DNA of 64,000 bases from Microvelia longipes (GCA_018340805.1 JACMZG010001914.1:45249747-45313746); one strand, 5' to 3'; numbered from the stretch's first letter, positions 46,801 through 61,800 are shown. Notes: generated by a model not told the origin, from the sequence alone. Made by a program: numbers and translations.

Positions 46801-49800
46801 TCAGTGTCTGAACAATGAAAAAAATAAATCAATGACTACACCTAGTAAAAAATAAGAAAGAGAGAAAATAAATAAATAAAAAATGTCAAAAAAAATAAAA
46901 ACTAAAATATAAAATAAGTCAACAGAATAAAAAATTAAAAACAAACCGCCGAACGATGTATAAAGGTAGTAAGGAGTCACTTGTTAGCTTTGACAAATCG
47001 GACTTAATTCAAGCTACTATATTCTAAAGCACTTAAAAAAATATTTAAATTTGCATGATTAATACAAATATATCATGGTCTCGTGACTTCAAAACTTTAC
47101 GGAGTGGAAATTTTTGGGGCAACTCAACAAAAGCCAGTAAGGTTTTAAGGGCACAGAAGAAAATTATTAGATTAATTTATAATGCACCCCCTAGAGCTAG
47201 TTGTAAGAAAATTTTTCCAAAGCTAAAACTATTGACAATAACAGGGTTGTACATCTATAGAAATTTAAAACAAATGCATTTAATTAAAAATAGTTGCAAA
47301 AACATGCAGATGTACATAAATACAACACGAGGCATAAGAACAATTTTTTAGTTGAAAAGCATCGTACAACTAAATATGAACAAAGCCAAAAGTACACTGC
47401 TATTAAATTATTTAATGCTTTGCCGGAAAAAATAAAAAGTATTGAGGAAAAGGATGACTTCTCTGATGCATGTTATAAACTTTTAATTGAAAAACCTATT
47501 TATAAAATATCAGATTTTTATAATGCATGAGTTTTATAAAAATAATTTTAGTATTGATTAAATATATCGTTTGTTCAGCGTGGAGGTTTATTTGTTTGTA
47601 TTGTTTTAAAAAAATGTTTTATAATGTTGTGACGCATTGCTATTGTATTGTCAAATACTTATTGCAAATATAGATATTTATTTATTTATTTACTGGTGGT
47701 CTCTTTATTTTTATTAGTTCATCTAGTAAAACTGAAGAGCCTCCCTCTCCTCTGGCGTTCAGCAATAAGGGTCCAAACATGGCGTTATTCCTTTTAATTT
47801 CAAGTGGTTCTAAAAACGTAAGTTTCGGACCCTTTCTAACTTCATGCAGCAAAGCTATTTCATGAGTGTTGTTATTCTCATGGCCTTTTTCTTTTAGATG
47901 ATCGTAAAACCGACTGTCCGGTCCCTTCAGGTGCTCTAATGTCCCTTATATGTGGTGAGACTTGGGTGTTTTATTAATACAGTTACTCTATCTCATACAG
48001 TCTATGTGTGTAATAAATCTCACAGTCTATTTTTCTACATGGGTATCTACAACATGAATTTGTTGAATCCCAGTTCTAGTAATATTGTGTGGTAATATTT
48101 GTTTGTTTTGTAGCTTTTAACAAGCGGAACAGAGCAGTTTAACGTCAAGCCTAAGAAGGGGATAGAGTTCCTGCAGGAACAGGGTCTGCTGTCCACCCCT
48201 CTAGACCCCGAGGAAGTGGTTGTCTTCCTCCGAGAGAATCCTCACCTGGATAAGAAAATGATCGGTGACTACATCAGCACCAGAGCTAACTTACCTGTTC
48301 TCAATAGCTTTGTCAAGTTAGTTACAACTCTATTTTCTTGTACCATTCCTCTTCTCCAGTAAAATTATCTTGACCTACGACTTAAGTTGTAAATTCGTTC
48401 TCATAAGTAGCAAAGTGGCCCTATCAAAAGCTACTTATGATATGGTCTTCAGGATACAAAGGCCATTATGATAAAGTAGTATTTTTACAATTTTACTCAA
48501 AGTATTGGTATAAATTACTTTGTAATATAAGATATTTCATTATGGAACACATGGTTATTTACAAAGACTCTGCGAGATAAATGACGAGCATTCCTATTGG
48601 TCAGTTTGTTATTTAGTTGTCATTTTGATTCAACCCAACAGGATGGCTGCTTTCCAAAACTTTGTCATGCTGCTTCAACTGAGACAGGGCAGGTTGTTAC
48701 TATCTGTGTTTGTATTTCAGGTCATTTGATTTCACAGACACTCGTATAGACGATGCACTGAGACTATACTTGGAATCATTTAGGCTGCCCGGGGAATCTC
48801 TCCTCATATCCCTTGTAATGGAGCATTTCGCAGATCACTGGCACGTGAGTATCTTCCTTGTCAATTATTCTTTAAATTTGTTTTTTTTGCCTGAATTATC
48901 TGTTGGGGGTGTTTTTAAGACGTCCGGAGTGTTTGTGTTACCAGGTCGACTGTCTGTGTCTATGTGTGTCATTGTAGCTCCTAGTATCTTTATGCTGGAG
49001 TTGAAAATTCCTGGAAGCTAACAATTTAAATTTTGGCACACATGTAGTCCCATATAAGATCAGCAAATGTTGTAAAATAAGCTTGCAAAATCACCACTGA
49101 GCTTGGTGTGTAAGCTCATCAATCACCATTAGCTTGGTCTGTAAGCTCATGAATCACCATTAGAAATTAATCAGATTTTTTACTTTCTGAGGACAAACAA
49201 GAAGATATACTTATATTCAAGAAGATGTAATTAAATATAAGTAGGTAAATTCATATTCTCAGGGCAGCAAAGCTTAGTCTAAATTGTCAAGGATAAATTG
49301 TAGCGAATGGAATAAGATGAGAAATGATCTGAGGAGGTTTTGGCAAGTGATAAAATTTGTACCCAACTGATTTTATTTGAGTAGTCAGGTCCTCATAGTT
49401 TCAAGGCAAATGTAACCTAAATCAAACCAAGATAACTTGCTTTCAAGTTTTTATTTTTTAATAAACAAATGAAGAGATTGTTTTATCTTTCAGAAATGTA
49501 ATGGGGAGCCATTTGCTTCGGCAGACGCGGCTTTCACACTAGCGTATGCCATCATCATGCTAAATGTAGATCAGCACAACCACAATGTCAGACGTCAAAA
49601 CATTCCCATGACCATTGAGGACTTTAAAAGAAATCTTAAGAATGTTAACGGGGGTCAAAACTTTGAGGAGAAACTCCTGGAAGACATCTACGAGGCCATC
49701 AAGTCAGTATATTGGTGTTATTCATGTAAAAATATGTGTTAAATCTTTAAAAATATGCATAAAGCATGGTTGTCTATACTGCCTTTCCAATAGCTACTAT

Positions 49801-52800
49801 ATTTTTCTGATACCTATCACAAATTTAATTTTCAAATACCTGTTTATTATTTACAATAATTTATCACCGAGCCCTTGTGCGGTTGAGTTCAGTTTGCATC
49901 CATTTTTTTCCAAAAATGGACTTGTTTTTTCCAATAAAAAACATCAGGATAACAAGCTGTTATAGGAATTAGCAAAATTCAAAAAATCCTTTACTGAGTA
50001 AAACACTTAGTCTGTTAACATTTGCTTTGAATTGTCTTTTAACACCTTGTATGTTTTTGATTTTACTTTTTAAAAAGTTTCATTCAAAAATTGAACTTTC
50101 CTACTTCAGATCTCAGCAATCTATTGTTTGACATGCGTTATTCTTCATTTTTTTAAGAATTAATTACTTTTAGGAAAGTCTTTTGTTTTAGTAAAAAAAA
50201 TTGAATATGGTGATGTTAGTGTGACATTCGCACCTTTAAGGGTGCGGGACAGGATCTGCAGCAACTCTTGCTAGGGATCACCAGATTAAATTTCGATCAA
50301 TCCTTTTGTGTAGTTTTAACTTCCTGCCGACTCATATGCAGTGTCGTCCTCATATACAGTGTTGCTCTTAAACATTGGATTTTTCCCAAAAAAAAAAAAT
50401 AACTTAGACACCTAACAAGAGGGTTCTGGGCATTCATAAAGTAAATCTCCGTCCCCTTAAAAACTATCTCCTCCCACTGAGGGATTTTACAATTTTTTTT
50501 ATTTTTTGAATCAAGGTGATTTATACAAGTCACCTTAATTCTATACTTGATGTTCATTTAATTAGTGATTTTGCTGTTGGTAATTAAAGACTTGTTTTTT
50601 TTAGATGTGATGAGATTGTAATGCCGGCAGAACAGACGGGGCTGGTAAGAGAGAACTACATCTGGAAGACAATGCTGCGGCGAGGTGCTGGCAAGGATGG
50701 CATCTACCTGCGTGCCCCTGCCGGTCTCTTTGACCACAATCTCTTCACCATCATATGGAGTCCCACTGTAGCTGCACTTAGTTTTCTATTTGACAAGACT
50801 AACGATGCTGCTATTTACCAAAAAGCCATATCTGGATACAGGTACATTTATTGTATCATTTATATACAGGAGGAAGAGTAATTTATTTGCATATTTACAC
50901 TAATTTTGATGTTTTAATTTGGACAGTTAAGATGTTTATTGTAATTTCACTATAGTAAATATAAGATTATTCAAGCTGAGCAATATATGAGGAATTATTA
51001 CAACTAGTATTTGACTGTTGTATGAAAATACAGTAAAGAATGATATTTGTTATTATTACTGGATACTTGGATGCCACTCTCAGAAACACTATACCAGCTT
51101 GTTACCAGATGGTGTCATGACTCTGTGATTTTTTCTCATCCTTTATGGTTTGATGAGCATTGTTATTGGTGTCTGTTTCAGGAAATGCGCTATGATATCA
51201 GCCCACTATGGGATGAGTTCTGAATTTGACAACCTGATAGTTTCACTGTGCAAGTTCACCACCCTCCTCAGCTCCCTTGAGGTATTCTTACTCATATCAT
51301 GTTTTCTTTACTTTTCCTCATTTACATGACACCTTGCTTGAAACCATTTCAATTTTCCCTTACATATGATATTATATATATATATATATAAATATATATA
51401 TTATATATATATAATATATTTAAATATATATATATATATATATATCTGTGTGTGTGTATGAGCAGTGCCTAGTGCCATGCTCCATAGCAACCTTGCTCCA
51501 AGGCTATGGAGCAGCAAGAAGCCAAAGGTTTTTATCTTATCTTAATCCATGGTTCCTGAAACTTGCACTGTAGCTATCAGTGTTGAAAGCCAATAGATTA
51601 AAGTATAATTTATCTATTATATACCTATTTATACTAATTTTGACAATTTAGTGATTTCATTTCTTAAAGAAAAAAAATCAAATATCTCATATAGATGACA
51701 CCTCAAGTTCCATTATAATTTATTTCACAAATACTCTGGAGATAAATGGCAAGCATTCCTATTGGTTAGTTTGTTTTAGTTGACATTTTAATACTAGCAG
51801 TAGGATCACTGTTCCCACGAATTGGTTTTATCGCCCTGATAAAAACTGGTTGTTTACTGAGGGCTGGTTGTTTGTGTATGTTTGGATTTGTAGAGCGGTG
51901 AGTCTGTGTGTGTGCTATTTGGAGGCAACGGGAAGGCAAGGCTGGCGGCTAGAGCTGTGTTTCATCTGGCCCACCGACACGGAGACCTCATGCGTACGTC
52001 ATGGAGCCCTCTTCTAGACTGCGTCCTCCAGCTCTACCGCTGTAAACTTCTCCCAAAGATCCTAGTCGAGGTCAGTCAACCTACCTTCCAATTATACTAA
52101 TTAAAAAGTACCTTTATTTACAAAACATTACATTTATTTATGTAAAAATTAACTGTTTTTTTATTTGAGACAGAGAGTTTAAATCTGACTGGGGGTCTAG
52201 GAGCGTTAGTCAGCGTTCGCATAACTACAGACGCCGCCCCATTTCCCCATTTATTGAGTAACTTGTCTCCTAGATTCTCTTGTTCCTCAGGTTCTCTAGA
52301 CTTCCAAAGAGGTCACCTCACCTCCTTTTGGCAGCACATGCAATAGAGCAACTTCATGCGCTCCGGTAGTATGATTCTTTTCAGTAACGTGCTTGTAAAA
52401 ACTACTTGCTTTTTGAGACAAGTGTTTGGCAAACTGGTGATACAACGTCTCCTGGTCTTCCTGTGTATGCAGAGTATAACAAATAGATCAATATTATTCG
52501 CCAAGTTGCTACTTCTAATGGTTACAACTCTAATTTAATTAATAAAATAATAGGTAAGAGGCAGTGTAAAAAAGCTCTAGATGTTAAAAATAAATAAAAT
52601 AAATCTTTATTAACATAAAATACAATAAATGCACAAAAGTTACATCGTCACTTTTGTGCTATACTATTTAAAATAAAAAGCCCTCATCAAATAGATGGCA
52701 TAGGTTTAATGTCTTAAATCAAATCTGTGCTCCTAATCAAATTTTATTTCTTTAAATTCTGAAATAGAGTACAAGGGATTTTGAAGCAATATTATTTTAA

Positions 52801-53801
52801 TATTCTTTTTAAAATCATTTTATTTAATATTCTAATTTTTGTAGGCAGTACATTGTATAATTTAAGTCCAGCTTGAATTGAGTTGTACTTAGCTGCTTTG
52901 TTAGCCTATACTTTCTACAGGTATTGACTAGTCTGTCTGGTGTAATAACAATGAATATTTTCTATAGTTGTTAAGGAAGTTCTAGCTTATATGTAAAATA
53001 AAAGAATCTGATAGCAATAGAGAATAAATAGTTAACATTTCATTATTTAAAAAATATTTCTTACAAGATTCTCTAGGAGGAATCTCAACATAACCCTAAG
53101 TGCTCTTTTTTGAATAATAAAGAGTCTATTAACACTGGGGCACTTCCCAAATATATAATATTATAATAATTATATGTATATATTTATAATTATAATGTAA
53201 ATTATAATGTATTTATATGTATATATATAATATTGTTAGTGAAGACAGTGTGCAACCATCAGTTTTTTCCTAGAGATCACTACCATACATTGGAAGTATT
53301 TCTGAACAAATAGGCAAAGTAATAAAGCATAATGTAATCTTTCACGTTGTAAAGATTTTATAGATAAATGCGGGAGTGTGGTTATGTAGACGATGTATCA
53401 CCAGTTTGCGAACACTCTCAACAGCAAGTAGTTTTATAAGCACATTACTGAAGAGAAATAACTACAGGAGCACATGAAGTTGAAGTTTTAATATTTGAAT
53501 GCTAAGCATCTTAATGCTGCTTAACACTAGTGAGCAAACAAAAAACTTAAAAAAGTGTGATTAGAGTATTTCTTCTGAAAATATTTACTTCCTTGACTCC
53601 TGAACTCCTTAACTCTTTGATCCTTGACTTCCTTAACTCACATAGAATTCTAAGGAATATTATACCAGCATCACCATATTTGCATAAATTTTGTTTGACC
53701 ATATTCTCAAGCTATTGTTTGAATCATAGGTTTGTTTTTAAAAACTTGTTTCGGGATTAAAAAAATCTAATTAATATTATTATATATATATAATATATAT
53801 A

Positions 53802-53898
<97 letters not shown>

Positions 53899-55829
53899 AT
53901 ATATATATATCCTACAAAAACACTCCGTGAACAAATTCAGCCAAGTCTTGTGTAAAAAGATATGATATCATAGTTCACACCAAGTCTATTCATATGCTGT
54001 TTTCATAATATTAGAGATATAGATGATTATTAAATATAAGCAACGTGTGCGCTCAAAAGCCTTACAAAATTTAACAGTAGAAATTTCTGACTAGACAAGA
54101 ACGCTGAGGTAAAATGATTTAATCATAAATTTCTTCGTCAAATAATATTGAAGGTTTTTTTAAAAAAAAAAATAGGTGTTACCTATTTATTTATTTTTAA
54201 TGTTGATAGTCCAAGAATGGGATGATAAAAAAATGAATAATGTGGCGACGTTTTGGCCAAGCTGGCCATAATCATGCCTAAAAAGAAGTATATTTAATTA
54301 ACATAAATACAACCAAAAAAAAGAAATTAATGAATTAAACTACTGACCAAGCAAAATAAATTAAAAACACAATAGTTACCTTAAAAAGAAAAAGCAATCC
54401 ACCCTGTTGTAAGTAGGGTTTATCAGAAAATAATTAAAGTTTAAGGCATATTAAAAAACTAGCTAACAAGAAATAAAACAATAGATAAAGATAAATTAGA
54501 AAGGAGAGAGAGAGGGCAAAAAGGGGAGGGAAATTCATAAATTAGAAAATAAAATAAAATAAGTAAAATGTGTACAAAATTAAATTAGAATAATAAGAAA
54601 ATACTGTATATAAATAAAATAATTATGAGTAATAAATATTTAGAAAAAATTAAAATAAAAAATAAAATAATAAAAAGGAGAGGGAAAAGATAACAGAGAT
54701 AATAATCATAATTAGCAATAAAATATGTAAAGTAAATATATAAAATAAAAAGAAAGGGGGAAAAAAACAATTAAATAATCAGATAGCAAAACAGTTATGT
54801 AATGCAGGTTAAACATAAAAATGAAAAATCAGGGTTATAATAAAAAGTAAATACCAAAGACAAGGAATATACAACAAAGGAAAATAACCATATAAGAAAA
54901 ATAATAACCATTATTAAAATATTTAACATATTTTAACTGCCTGAAGTAAAAGCAGGTACTCATTTGCTAACATATGTGTGATTTCGGTGGACCCTTCTTA
55001 CAACCCAACATGTAAAATAACTCATTTTGCATCTAAATAATTATAGCAATGGATGCTTCATATTGAAATCAACAATATGCTATTAAGTTTAAATTATTTA
55101 AATTTCTCAACATACTTGATAAATAAAAAACAGATTAGTTACACAAAAGTCCTTTTATTTTTTTTATGTAATAATAACTAAGCTTTCGACTAATATCATA
55201 TTGACTATATCATATTTGAAAGTAATACCAATGCGAAGTATAATATTTAAATTGCAAACTATGCGAAGAATAAATTACTCGATTATTAAACTTGATAAGT
55301 TTTAAGAAAAATATATCACTTATATATTATTACTGTCATTATATTATTGTAGACTATTATTTCATGTTACCAATAATGAATCAATATACTGTTGATAAAG
55401 TTTATAAAACCACTAATTTTCATATCAGAGCAATTTTAGGAGATCAAATTAAAATATTGCAAATTTGACAATTTTTTCTTGCTTTATCAAACAAATCCTA
55501 CCCTAATATCAAATTTCAAGCTTCTACGATTATTAGAAGTGCCTTAGAATTATGATAAGTGAGTCAGGGTCGAAATTAGTCACTTCAACATTTCTGCGAA
55601 ATTTCTTGTTTTCTATAAAAGATAAAGAATTGTAATTTCAAAAGTAGTTTTTCCGATACGATCTTTGCGTAAGCCAAATTGTAAGATTCTAGGATAACAG
55701 ATCAAAGATATAAGGGGGTAGAAACTCCGAATTGCTTCGAGAAAAGGGTGTTCGTTATTGCCAGCCTTGGATATGAAACTCGTACCTTACACAGCAAGAC
55801 TTGGCTGGGGCACTGCCGTGCCCCCAGAT

Positions 55830-55894
<65 letters not shown>

Positions 55895-58800
55895 TTATAA
55901 ATTACCAGTGGTTATTAAATTTATCTACTTAATGTTGTTTTTAAAGAATTCTATATTATGGTGTTGCTACTATTTAATTTGAAGTTTTAATTGAACTTCA
56001 ATTAAAACTTTTTCAAGCTGCTATAACTGGTTAGAAAATTGCATTATTTGGGTAAATTTGAATTGATGTGAGATAACTACCAGGGGGTAGAAACCAGTTT
56101 GGTCCAAGGCCATGTTTTCCCCATAATGGAAGTAATGTTGTCACATGTTTTACCCAGTATACTGTAATGTTGGTCTTAGATAGTCTCTCTCTTTATATAG
56201 GTTGGTATGATTGTAACAGCCTAAACGTGTTGGTCATTTCCCTTTCATTGTTACAAAGCTTTGGTGCTTATTTGTTTGTTATTGTCGCAGGCTGAAGACT
56301 TCATAGAGTTGAGTGGCAAGATCAGTCTGATGAGAGAAGACATCATGTCCCAAATGAGTTGCAAGACGGAGACTGGGCTTTTCAGTTCCCTGTATTCTTA
56401 CATAGCTCTCGGAACTGGTACATTGCTCTTTCCTTCTTAAACAAATAAATATATAAATATATTTTAAAATAAACAGGTACATTTTCCAAATGTTTTGTTC
56501 TTGTCAAAAGGAGAAGAAAAATAAAAATCATAACAATTTAAGAAAAAACAAAGATAAAATAAATTACAACAAACAATTTCCATTTAGAAATTCACTAACA
56601 CTATATACAACATTTGTAGATAGATATTCTTTCAGTTTATTTCTGAAATGCATTGATGGAAGAGCAATTGTGGCATCACTTATTTTATTGAGTGTTTTGA
56701 TTCCAACGTAAGTATAAGATAAAGCTGTAATTTGAAGTCTATGTGGCGGTACATTTATTTTTGAGTAGTTTCTGGTGAGGTAGTTATGGTCTTTTTCTAA
56801 CCAGATTCGCATACTGCTTATGGATCTCAGTTGCAGCAGCTAGTATGAAGATAGATGGTAGTGTCAATATTTTCAAATCTTTAAAGTATTTCCTACAAAC
56901 GCATAAACTGAAAACTTTTGTTAGAAATGAGAATAAGAGAAATATTTTATTTTGTTTCCATCAAGAATATGCACGGAAAACAATGGGAAAAATCAACACA
57001 CACAAAAAAATATGCTTATTCATACAAAAAATTAAAATACTCATTGTACATCAACATTGTAAAAATCATACATTGTACATGGATACATATTTAGATTACA
57101 TATTATTATTATGTGTCTGTATATGTATTAGAAATTTAGCTACTTTACAAGTATTTCATATGAACTAAAGAGAAAACGATTTATAAAAACTCATTTTCTC
57201 TTATACTTTATTTCATTATAAAGTACTAACAAGAAGTAGCTTGAGAATAAAAATTTTAACGAAAAGCCACGCACAAGCCTTAAGCTTATGTGGCTAGTAA
57301 GATCTTATTTATAAACAAATAACATTATGAATAGATGTAATAAGACTTATAGAGCCTTTTGTATGATTGTATTGTGTATTACTCTGTAAATTATTTTTAA
57401 ATAAATTATTATTATTATTATTACTCATTAAGAGAATAAAAGGATTTTCCAACAATAATAGCGTTATTTCTTTTTTAGACAGAGAAAGCTATATTTTTAA
57501 TATTTGGTGGTGAGGCATTAAACAATGCCTAAATAGATTCCTTACCAATGAAGTGCTACAAAGAAAAGTTGCCTGTATTGCTGGCTCCACCCCCCCCCAC
57601 TTGGATTATTATGCAATACATCTGGAAGATTTATAAATATATAAAGATTTATCTATAAATCTATCCAGATTTTTAAATCTGGATAGAAGACCTTGAGTGG
57701 TGTTCAGCTGAGGGCTTATCTGTCAATAGAACTAAGTCTGTATCAGAATTGTTTACAATCCTCACTGTTCAAACACCTGTTGCTCTTGTCATCGATTCCC
57801 TTAGAATAATACTTTATATAGAAGGAGCACTACTGATAACACGAAAGCCGGTTGACTGGTGCAACTAAGTAATGCTGCCAACCTAACAAAATAAAATGTT
57901 TTTTTAACAAAGTTGGCAATATTTCCGGTTGTTGAAGTATTTAATTAAATTATTTATTAATGCTTCATTACTTATTAATTCTAAATGTATAAAATGGTTA
58001 ATTATAATATTTTAGGTATAAGAAAATGTATTTGAACGATTATAACAAGAAAAATTTTAATTATGCATTATCGAGATGGCCGATAGTTTGATGCGTCTTG
58101 TGTTTACTTAAAATAATGCAAGTCATTTACAGAGGGAATATTTTTCATATTATTTTACGACTATTTCTTTCTCGTGTTTATGAAAATATAGTTTGTTTTT
58201 TACTAAACAAAATTTGTCCAATAGATCCGTGTTTACCCACGTATGTAAATGAAACAAACTTATTTAGTTTACGAAATAAATAATAATGTGTATCATTGTG
58301 TTCAAAAAATAGTATATGAGACTATTGTATGACGTCAGAACTGGATACTTGCATTGTTACTGTATTGCTATCATACAATATTTAAATTTATAATAGTGGG
58401 GGAGTCAAAATATTTAAATACGACAGGAACTAATAAAAAATTTAAATAATGGCGGGCTAGCACACCGACTATGTAAGGATGGCAACATAAAAGCAAAAAA
58501 AAATATGTTGTTGTCAGGTTGGCAGCATTACTTAGTTGCACCAGTCAACCGGCTTTCGTGTTATCAGTAGAATTACATTGTGTTTACGGTCCTGTGCTCC
58601 TTCTATATATAGTATTATTCTAAGTCGATTCCAGTCCTTTGACGACTATTCCAATCACAAAATGTTTACACTTTCTACTAGGTAATGGCTTCCAATTCCA
58701 CGAAGATGTGTATATAGTTACAATATAAGTAAATTGAACTTGGCTTGTCATCTACTCCATAAGCTGAATTCCCTCACTTGAGGGGTGCTTTACTAATAAT

Positions 58801-61800
58801 GTATCACTGCAAGGTTTGCCCCTCGTTCTCAAGGCTTACTTAGGCCATTGCCCTGAATTCAAAATAGTTTCATTCAAAATTAAAAAGGTTGTATTTACCG
58901 CAAGTTGAAGAAGCAATCGAAGAATCAGCTACCGTCGATACTTGCTGTTGGATATGAATATCCCTGGACCGATTTCGGCATAACGCCATCATCAGCAGGC
59001 GGGGCAACACTCGAGCTCTCAACTAATAAAGTTATATCAGTGATTAACTTCTAGTCTCAATGAGCACGACGAGCCCTCTGAAGATAAGGGAGGAAGTAGG
59101 AAAGGGTTTATAAAGGGAGTGCTCCTCCCTCTCCTACTTCCTCCCTTATTTTCAGAGGGCTCTGACTATTTATTCATTATTAGTATTGGCAGCCTGTAAA
59201 TTTGTAAGGCAGTATCCTGATTTGTTCAAATATTATTCCTATATTGGCCAAATGAAGTCCCTTAAGTTAACATAATTTTTTCCCCTTGCAGGGCAAGACA
59301 TATAGTCAGGTGGGACATATAGGTTTCAGCGTGGGGTTCACACTAAAACCTATCTACTTTATTATGCAATAAGGTATTATCTGATATAAAAATTATCTGA
59401 CTATATATTAGATTTTGCAGTTGTATTAAAAATTGTTTGCAAGAAATTACTTTGTATGCCCTATTAGATAATTTCATTATAATTATTTGATAGACTAAAA
59501 ACATTAAAAAAAGAGAGAAAATAAATTAGGTACACACTAAACATACATATATCAGTGTAAAACTTGAAACTAACTTATAACTAGTTCTCCCTGACTAATT
59601 GGAAATTATTGGCTTTACTGTAGTTTGTGTGTTTAGAGGGGAGCGCTAATAAGGGCCCGTCACCCGAGGACCAAGAGGCCATCAAGCTGGCTCAGAACTG
59701 TGTTCGAGAGTGCCACCTCGAACAACTCATCACTGAGTCCAAGTTCCTTAGGTTCGAGTCCCTCGACTTTTTCATCAAGGTAACCCTCCTTTTTCAAAAC
59801 GATCTCTACATTTATTTACTTACATACTTGAGGTTACTTTATTACAAAGTTTCTCAATTGGCAAAATTATACAATGAAATGAAAAAAAAACAAGAAGAAA
59901 ACAAATTGATTATAAATCATTACATAGACTGCATAAACATAGCATAACTTGAATAACAAACTTGATTAAAAAAAAGCTTAACATTACATGAGAAACACTA
60001 AAAATTTAAGGTGGGAATACTAGGTTATCAGCTAAAAATTCGTTAACATTATAGTAGGCTTTCTCAAGCAACAATGTTTTAATGCTTTTTTTGAAATTTT
60101 TGGGTGGAAGTTCAACTATTGAAGCGGGTAATTTATTAAAGCACCTTATTCCATTAAAATTTGGGACTGATGTGATTTGTTGAGCCTACAAGTGGGAATA
60201 TTGATGTTAGCAATATATCTAGTGCCATAATTGTGGTTCTTAACATAATTGAACTCCCCCTTATCATACTTTGCTTTAACGGACAAAAACAATGAAAAAT
60301 ATAGGCTGAATGAAAAGTCAAAATTTAATTTTAAATAAAATATTGTTTGTACTTAGAGTCATGTTTAGCATTATTCATGATACAAATAGCTTTTTTTGGA
60401 AAATAAAAATACTGTTGGCTACAGTACTTAGTACATTATGACTAAGTCTGTGCAGAGTCTTTATAAATTCAAGTTTCATATATTCCCATATGTATGTTGT
60501 CAATTGTTTTGTTTTTATTTTTCATTTTTCCTCATTAATACCATAGGTTTATAGAAGTAGTATTGGGTTAGTAGTAAAAAGTCTGAATCCGGTAATTAAT
60601 CTGAATCATCCCTTCCCAACTCTTGGGTCGCGACCCAGATTGGGTCGCGAACGTAATGTTTTGGGTCGCCAAATTTTTTTATTATTAACAATCCAAAAAA
60701 TGACAAAGGTTTATGTAAAATATTATTATAAAGCAAATAACAGATTTGCTTAAACAGATATTATTTTTAGAAATTTATAATACTTTAAACATGCGATAAA
60801 AAAAAGAAGCCGCGGCCAAAATATTTCTTAGAAGTCCTTTACCGACAGAGGCACCCTTTATCTAATTCTTGCTAACTTTGATGAATTGTTATACCAATGA
60901 TAATACTGTATTTAACAGTTTCTTATCACTTCTTTTAAAGGTTCGGGTTATTAAAATTATAATGTTCAATTATATGTGAATTTTGGTTCTAACAATCATC
61001 AAAGTAGTTTAATATCGCGTACAAGTTTTTTAATAATTATTGTGTTACCAGTTTATTTTATTTTATACATTTACGTTTTAATTAAATTAGTGAAATGAAT
61101 AAACAAACACGACTTGACTTATTAGCGGAAAACCAACAGCAACAAAATAGTCATTGATATCATACATATTTTATTTTTTTATTCTTTTCAGCAAATTTCT
61201 TTTGGGAATAAAATTCTCTAATAGGATAGGCGTAATGGCAGAAGTCATAACTAGTTCGGAAATAAATAAAAACGCCTGCAATTTTCAGGTTATGCAAAAT
61301 AAATGCATTTGGTCGCCAAACTTTAGAAAAGCAAATTATAGGGTCGCGGTACTGAAAAGGTTGGGAAACGCTGATCTGAATCATCAAGTTTTAGGTGTTT
61401 TTAAGACCTCCTAAGAAATTGTCTGTCAGTATGTTTGTGTGTCAGTATTTCTGTAGGTGTGTTTGTGTGCTATGAATATATCCCTTTATATAATAAAGGG
61501 AAAAGTGTAGGAAAATATTATTTCTATGCTACTAGTACATCCGCAGGTTTTATTGAATTCCTGTTCTTAAGTAGCATTGAGCTCTCACCAGATACCTCAC
61601 ATCAAACTGATGTGCCCTTCTATTTGACGACAAATTACCAGAATGCTGATAACATTTTTGTTTTTGATAACTTATGATAATGTTATCAAATGTTTTATAA
61701 TGTACCATAGTTTTCAAAACACTATATTACATTGGTAATTCTGCTCCAATTCTACATTTAAAAGTTACTAAAATGGTAATAATATTAGTCTTGCTCCCTT

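Larger units (their letters stand above)
46735..47975 (-). mobile_element. Penelope-like element remnant with inverted ends and a nested non-LTR insertion
   Basis: In GBF1 intron 14. The left edge AAACACCCAAGTCTCTCCAC and the right edge (complement AAACACCCAAGTCTCACCAC) are inverted copies. On the minus strand the right part encodes a Penelope-type endonuclease tail and the left part carries a CTGAAGATGACC...AAA motif (46,781-46,806). A plus-strand non-LTR tail sits between them. The AGTCTCTCCAC end is shared with the foldbacks at 32.7 and 41.5 kb. Confidence 0.65.

Noticed and set aside
54585..54770. Minus-strand 61-residue Phe/Ile/Leu frame
   Set aside because: Low-complexity translation of an A-rich repeat body.
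61154..61414. Open frames inside the hAT element as a transposase
   Set aside because: No RNase H-like DDE, zinc finger or dimerisation motif; both strands are open, and the element is short like its copy at 26.6 kb.
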